Positions 63,646-64,000 of a DNA stretch of 64,000 nt are shown here, one piece after another. The stretch is taken from NCBI RefSeq assembly GCF_001681715.1, contig NZ_LNWY01000014.1:248001-312000 (forward strand), read 5' to 3'. A model generated the notes under the pieces. That model worked only from the letters and a program-made list of their open reading frames with translations, ran no database searches and was not told where the DNA came from. The first letter of the stretch is position 1, and each line of letters starts with the position of its first letter. The stretch is from Tritonibacter mobilis. Its GTDB lineage: Bacteria > Pseudomonadota > Alphaproteobacteria > Rhodobacterales > Rhodobacteraceae. Position numbers and translations under genes: made by a program.

Positions 63646-64000
63646 TTATTCGGCTTTGGTTGCCTCGACAGAGATCTTCACTTCGACCTCATCGCCGACG
63701 AAGGGCGCGAACTGGCCCAATTCGTACTCGGAGCGCACCAAAGTGGTGGTGGCATCAAAACCCGCCCATGGCTTTTTCGCCATCGGGTGCTCGCCGGCCT
63801 TGTTCAGTTTGGCGTCGAGAACCACGGATTTGGTCACGCCATTGAGGGTCAGATCGCCCGTGATTTTTGCGGTGTCTTCGCCGGTCACTTCGATGCCGGT
63901 GGAGGTGAAGGAGACCATTTCGTCATCTGCAGCACCGAAGAAATCATCGGACATAAAGTGATTGAAGCGCGCTTCCCAGCCGGTGAACATGGATTTCACG
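63646..64000 (-). CDS. YceI family protein (5' end outside window)
   Basis: The frame is open to the window edge; about 117 C-terminal residues are visible. They include FMSDDFFGAADDEMVSFTST, ITGDLTLNGVTKSVVLDAKL and the end FAPFVGDEVEVKISVEATKA, typical of the YceI beta-barrel that binds a polyprenoid chain in the periplasm. The GTG at 63999 is not a start; alignment shows the domain begins earlier. Its terminator follows at 63586-63616. It is a paralogue of the YceI half of the fusion at 60.5-61.7 kb. Confidence 0.88.
   Translation of the reverse strand, partial: VKSMFTGWEARFNHFMSDDFFGAADDEMVSFTSTGIEVTGEDTAKITGDLTLNGVTKSVVLDAKLNKAGEHPMAKKPWAGFDATTTLVRSEYELGQFAPFVGDEVEVKISVEATKAE

Overview
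The window looks like chromosome of a marine Roseobacter-group alphaproteobacterium (Rhodobacterales; relatives of Phaeobacter, Ruegeria, Leisingera or Tritonibacter). I infer this from protein wording I recognise, the gene orders, GC-rich coding with gentle codon shadowing, a pyruvate dehydrogenase E1-beta that carries its own lipoyl domain, and remnants of an RcGTA-type gene transfer agent. No database search was run. The genus is not resolved. I see no rRNA, tRNA, CRISPR array, insertion sequence or defence system.

Layout. 1-7.9 kb: end of a LysR regulator, a candidate sRNA, purL, a bolA / small membrane protein / grxD group, zapA with a coiled-coil partner, and tkt. 7.9-14.1 kb: DUF808 membrane protein, gap with a tiny conserved-looking membrane ORF behind it, coaD, a CBS-domain protein, and a LysR regulator divergent from mmsA. 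14.3-20.2 kb: an exported L,D-transpeptidase, a TPR/GT41 (OGT-like) protein, and a valine-degradation operon (acyl-CoA dehydrogenase, 3-hydroxyisobutyryl-CoA hydrolase, mmsB). 20.2-31.2 kb: XRE regulator facing a small membrane protein across a perfect palindrome, DUF2807 protein, uvrA, an MFS carrier, lpdA, a degenerate YiiX-like protein, DUF924 and a second MFS carrier. 31.4-41 kb: queA, a 1173-residue AsmA/YhdP-like protein, bcp, a ferritin-like DUF455 protein, an M23 peptidase overlapping a bactofilin, and two small unknowns. 41-52.4 kb: two cyclophilins, pgk, a chemoreceptor, a phosphatase-like protein, an FtsB-like protein, pdhA-pdhB-pdhC, cysE and a cold-shock gene. 52.4-54.3 kb: a gene transfer agent locus collapsed by a large internal deletion. 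54.3-60.3 kb: mltG-fabF, a HisA paralogue, acpP, fabG, fabD. 60.4-64 kb: a cytochrome b561-YceI fusion, a solute-binding protein, a lone sugar-type ABC permease and the start-truncated end of a YceI protein.

How it works together. Central carbon metabolism is scattered here (tkt, gap, pgk, pdhABC, lpdA) but some of it seems co-regulated: the same operator, TAGTTTA-N4-TAAACTA, sits just upstream of pdhA and of lpdA, 19 kb apart, so all PDH subunits probably answer to one regulator. Three GTTANCGCAA boxes precede gap. Valine breakdown (17.1-20.2 kb) feeds mmsA (12.6 kb). Fatty acid synthesis genes run on one strand with mltG. Several intergenic regions carry two dispersed palindromic repeat families, described below.

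The most notable items are the collapsed GTA locus, the shared PDH operator, the CCCGGGATATTT repeat family, and a YiiX-like protein that has lost both catalytic residues.
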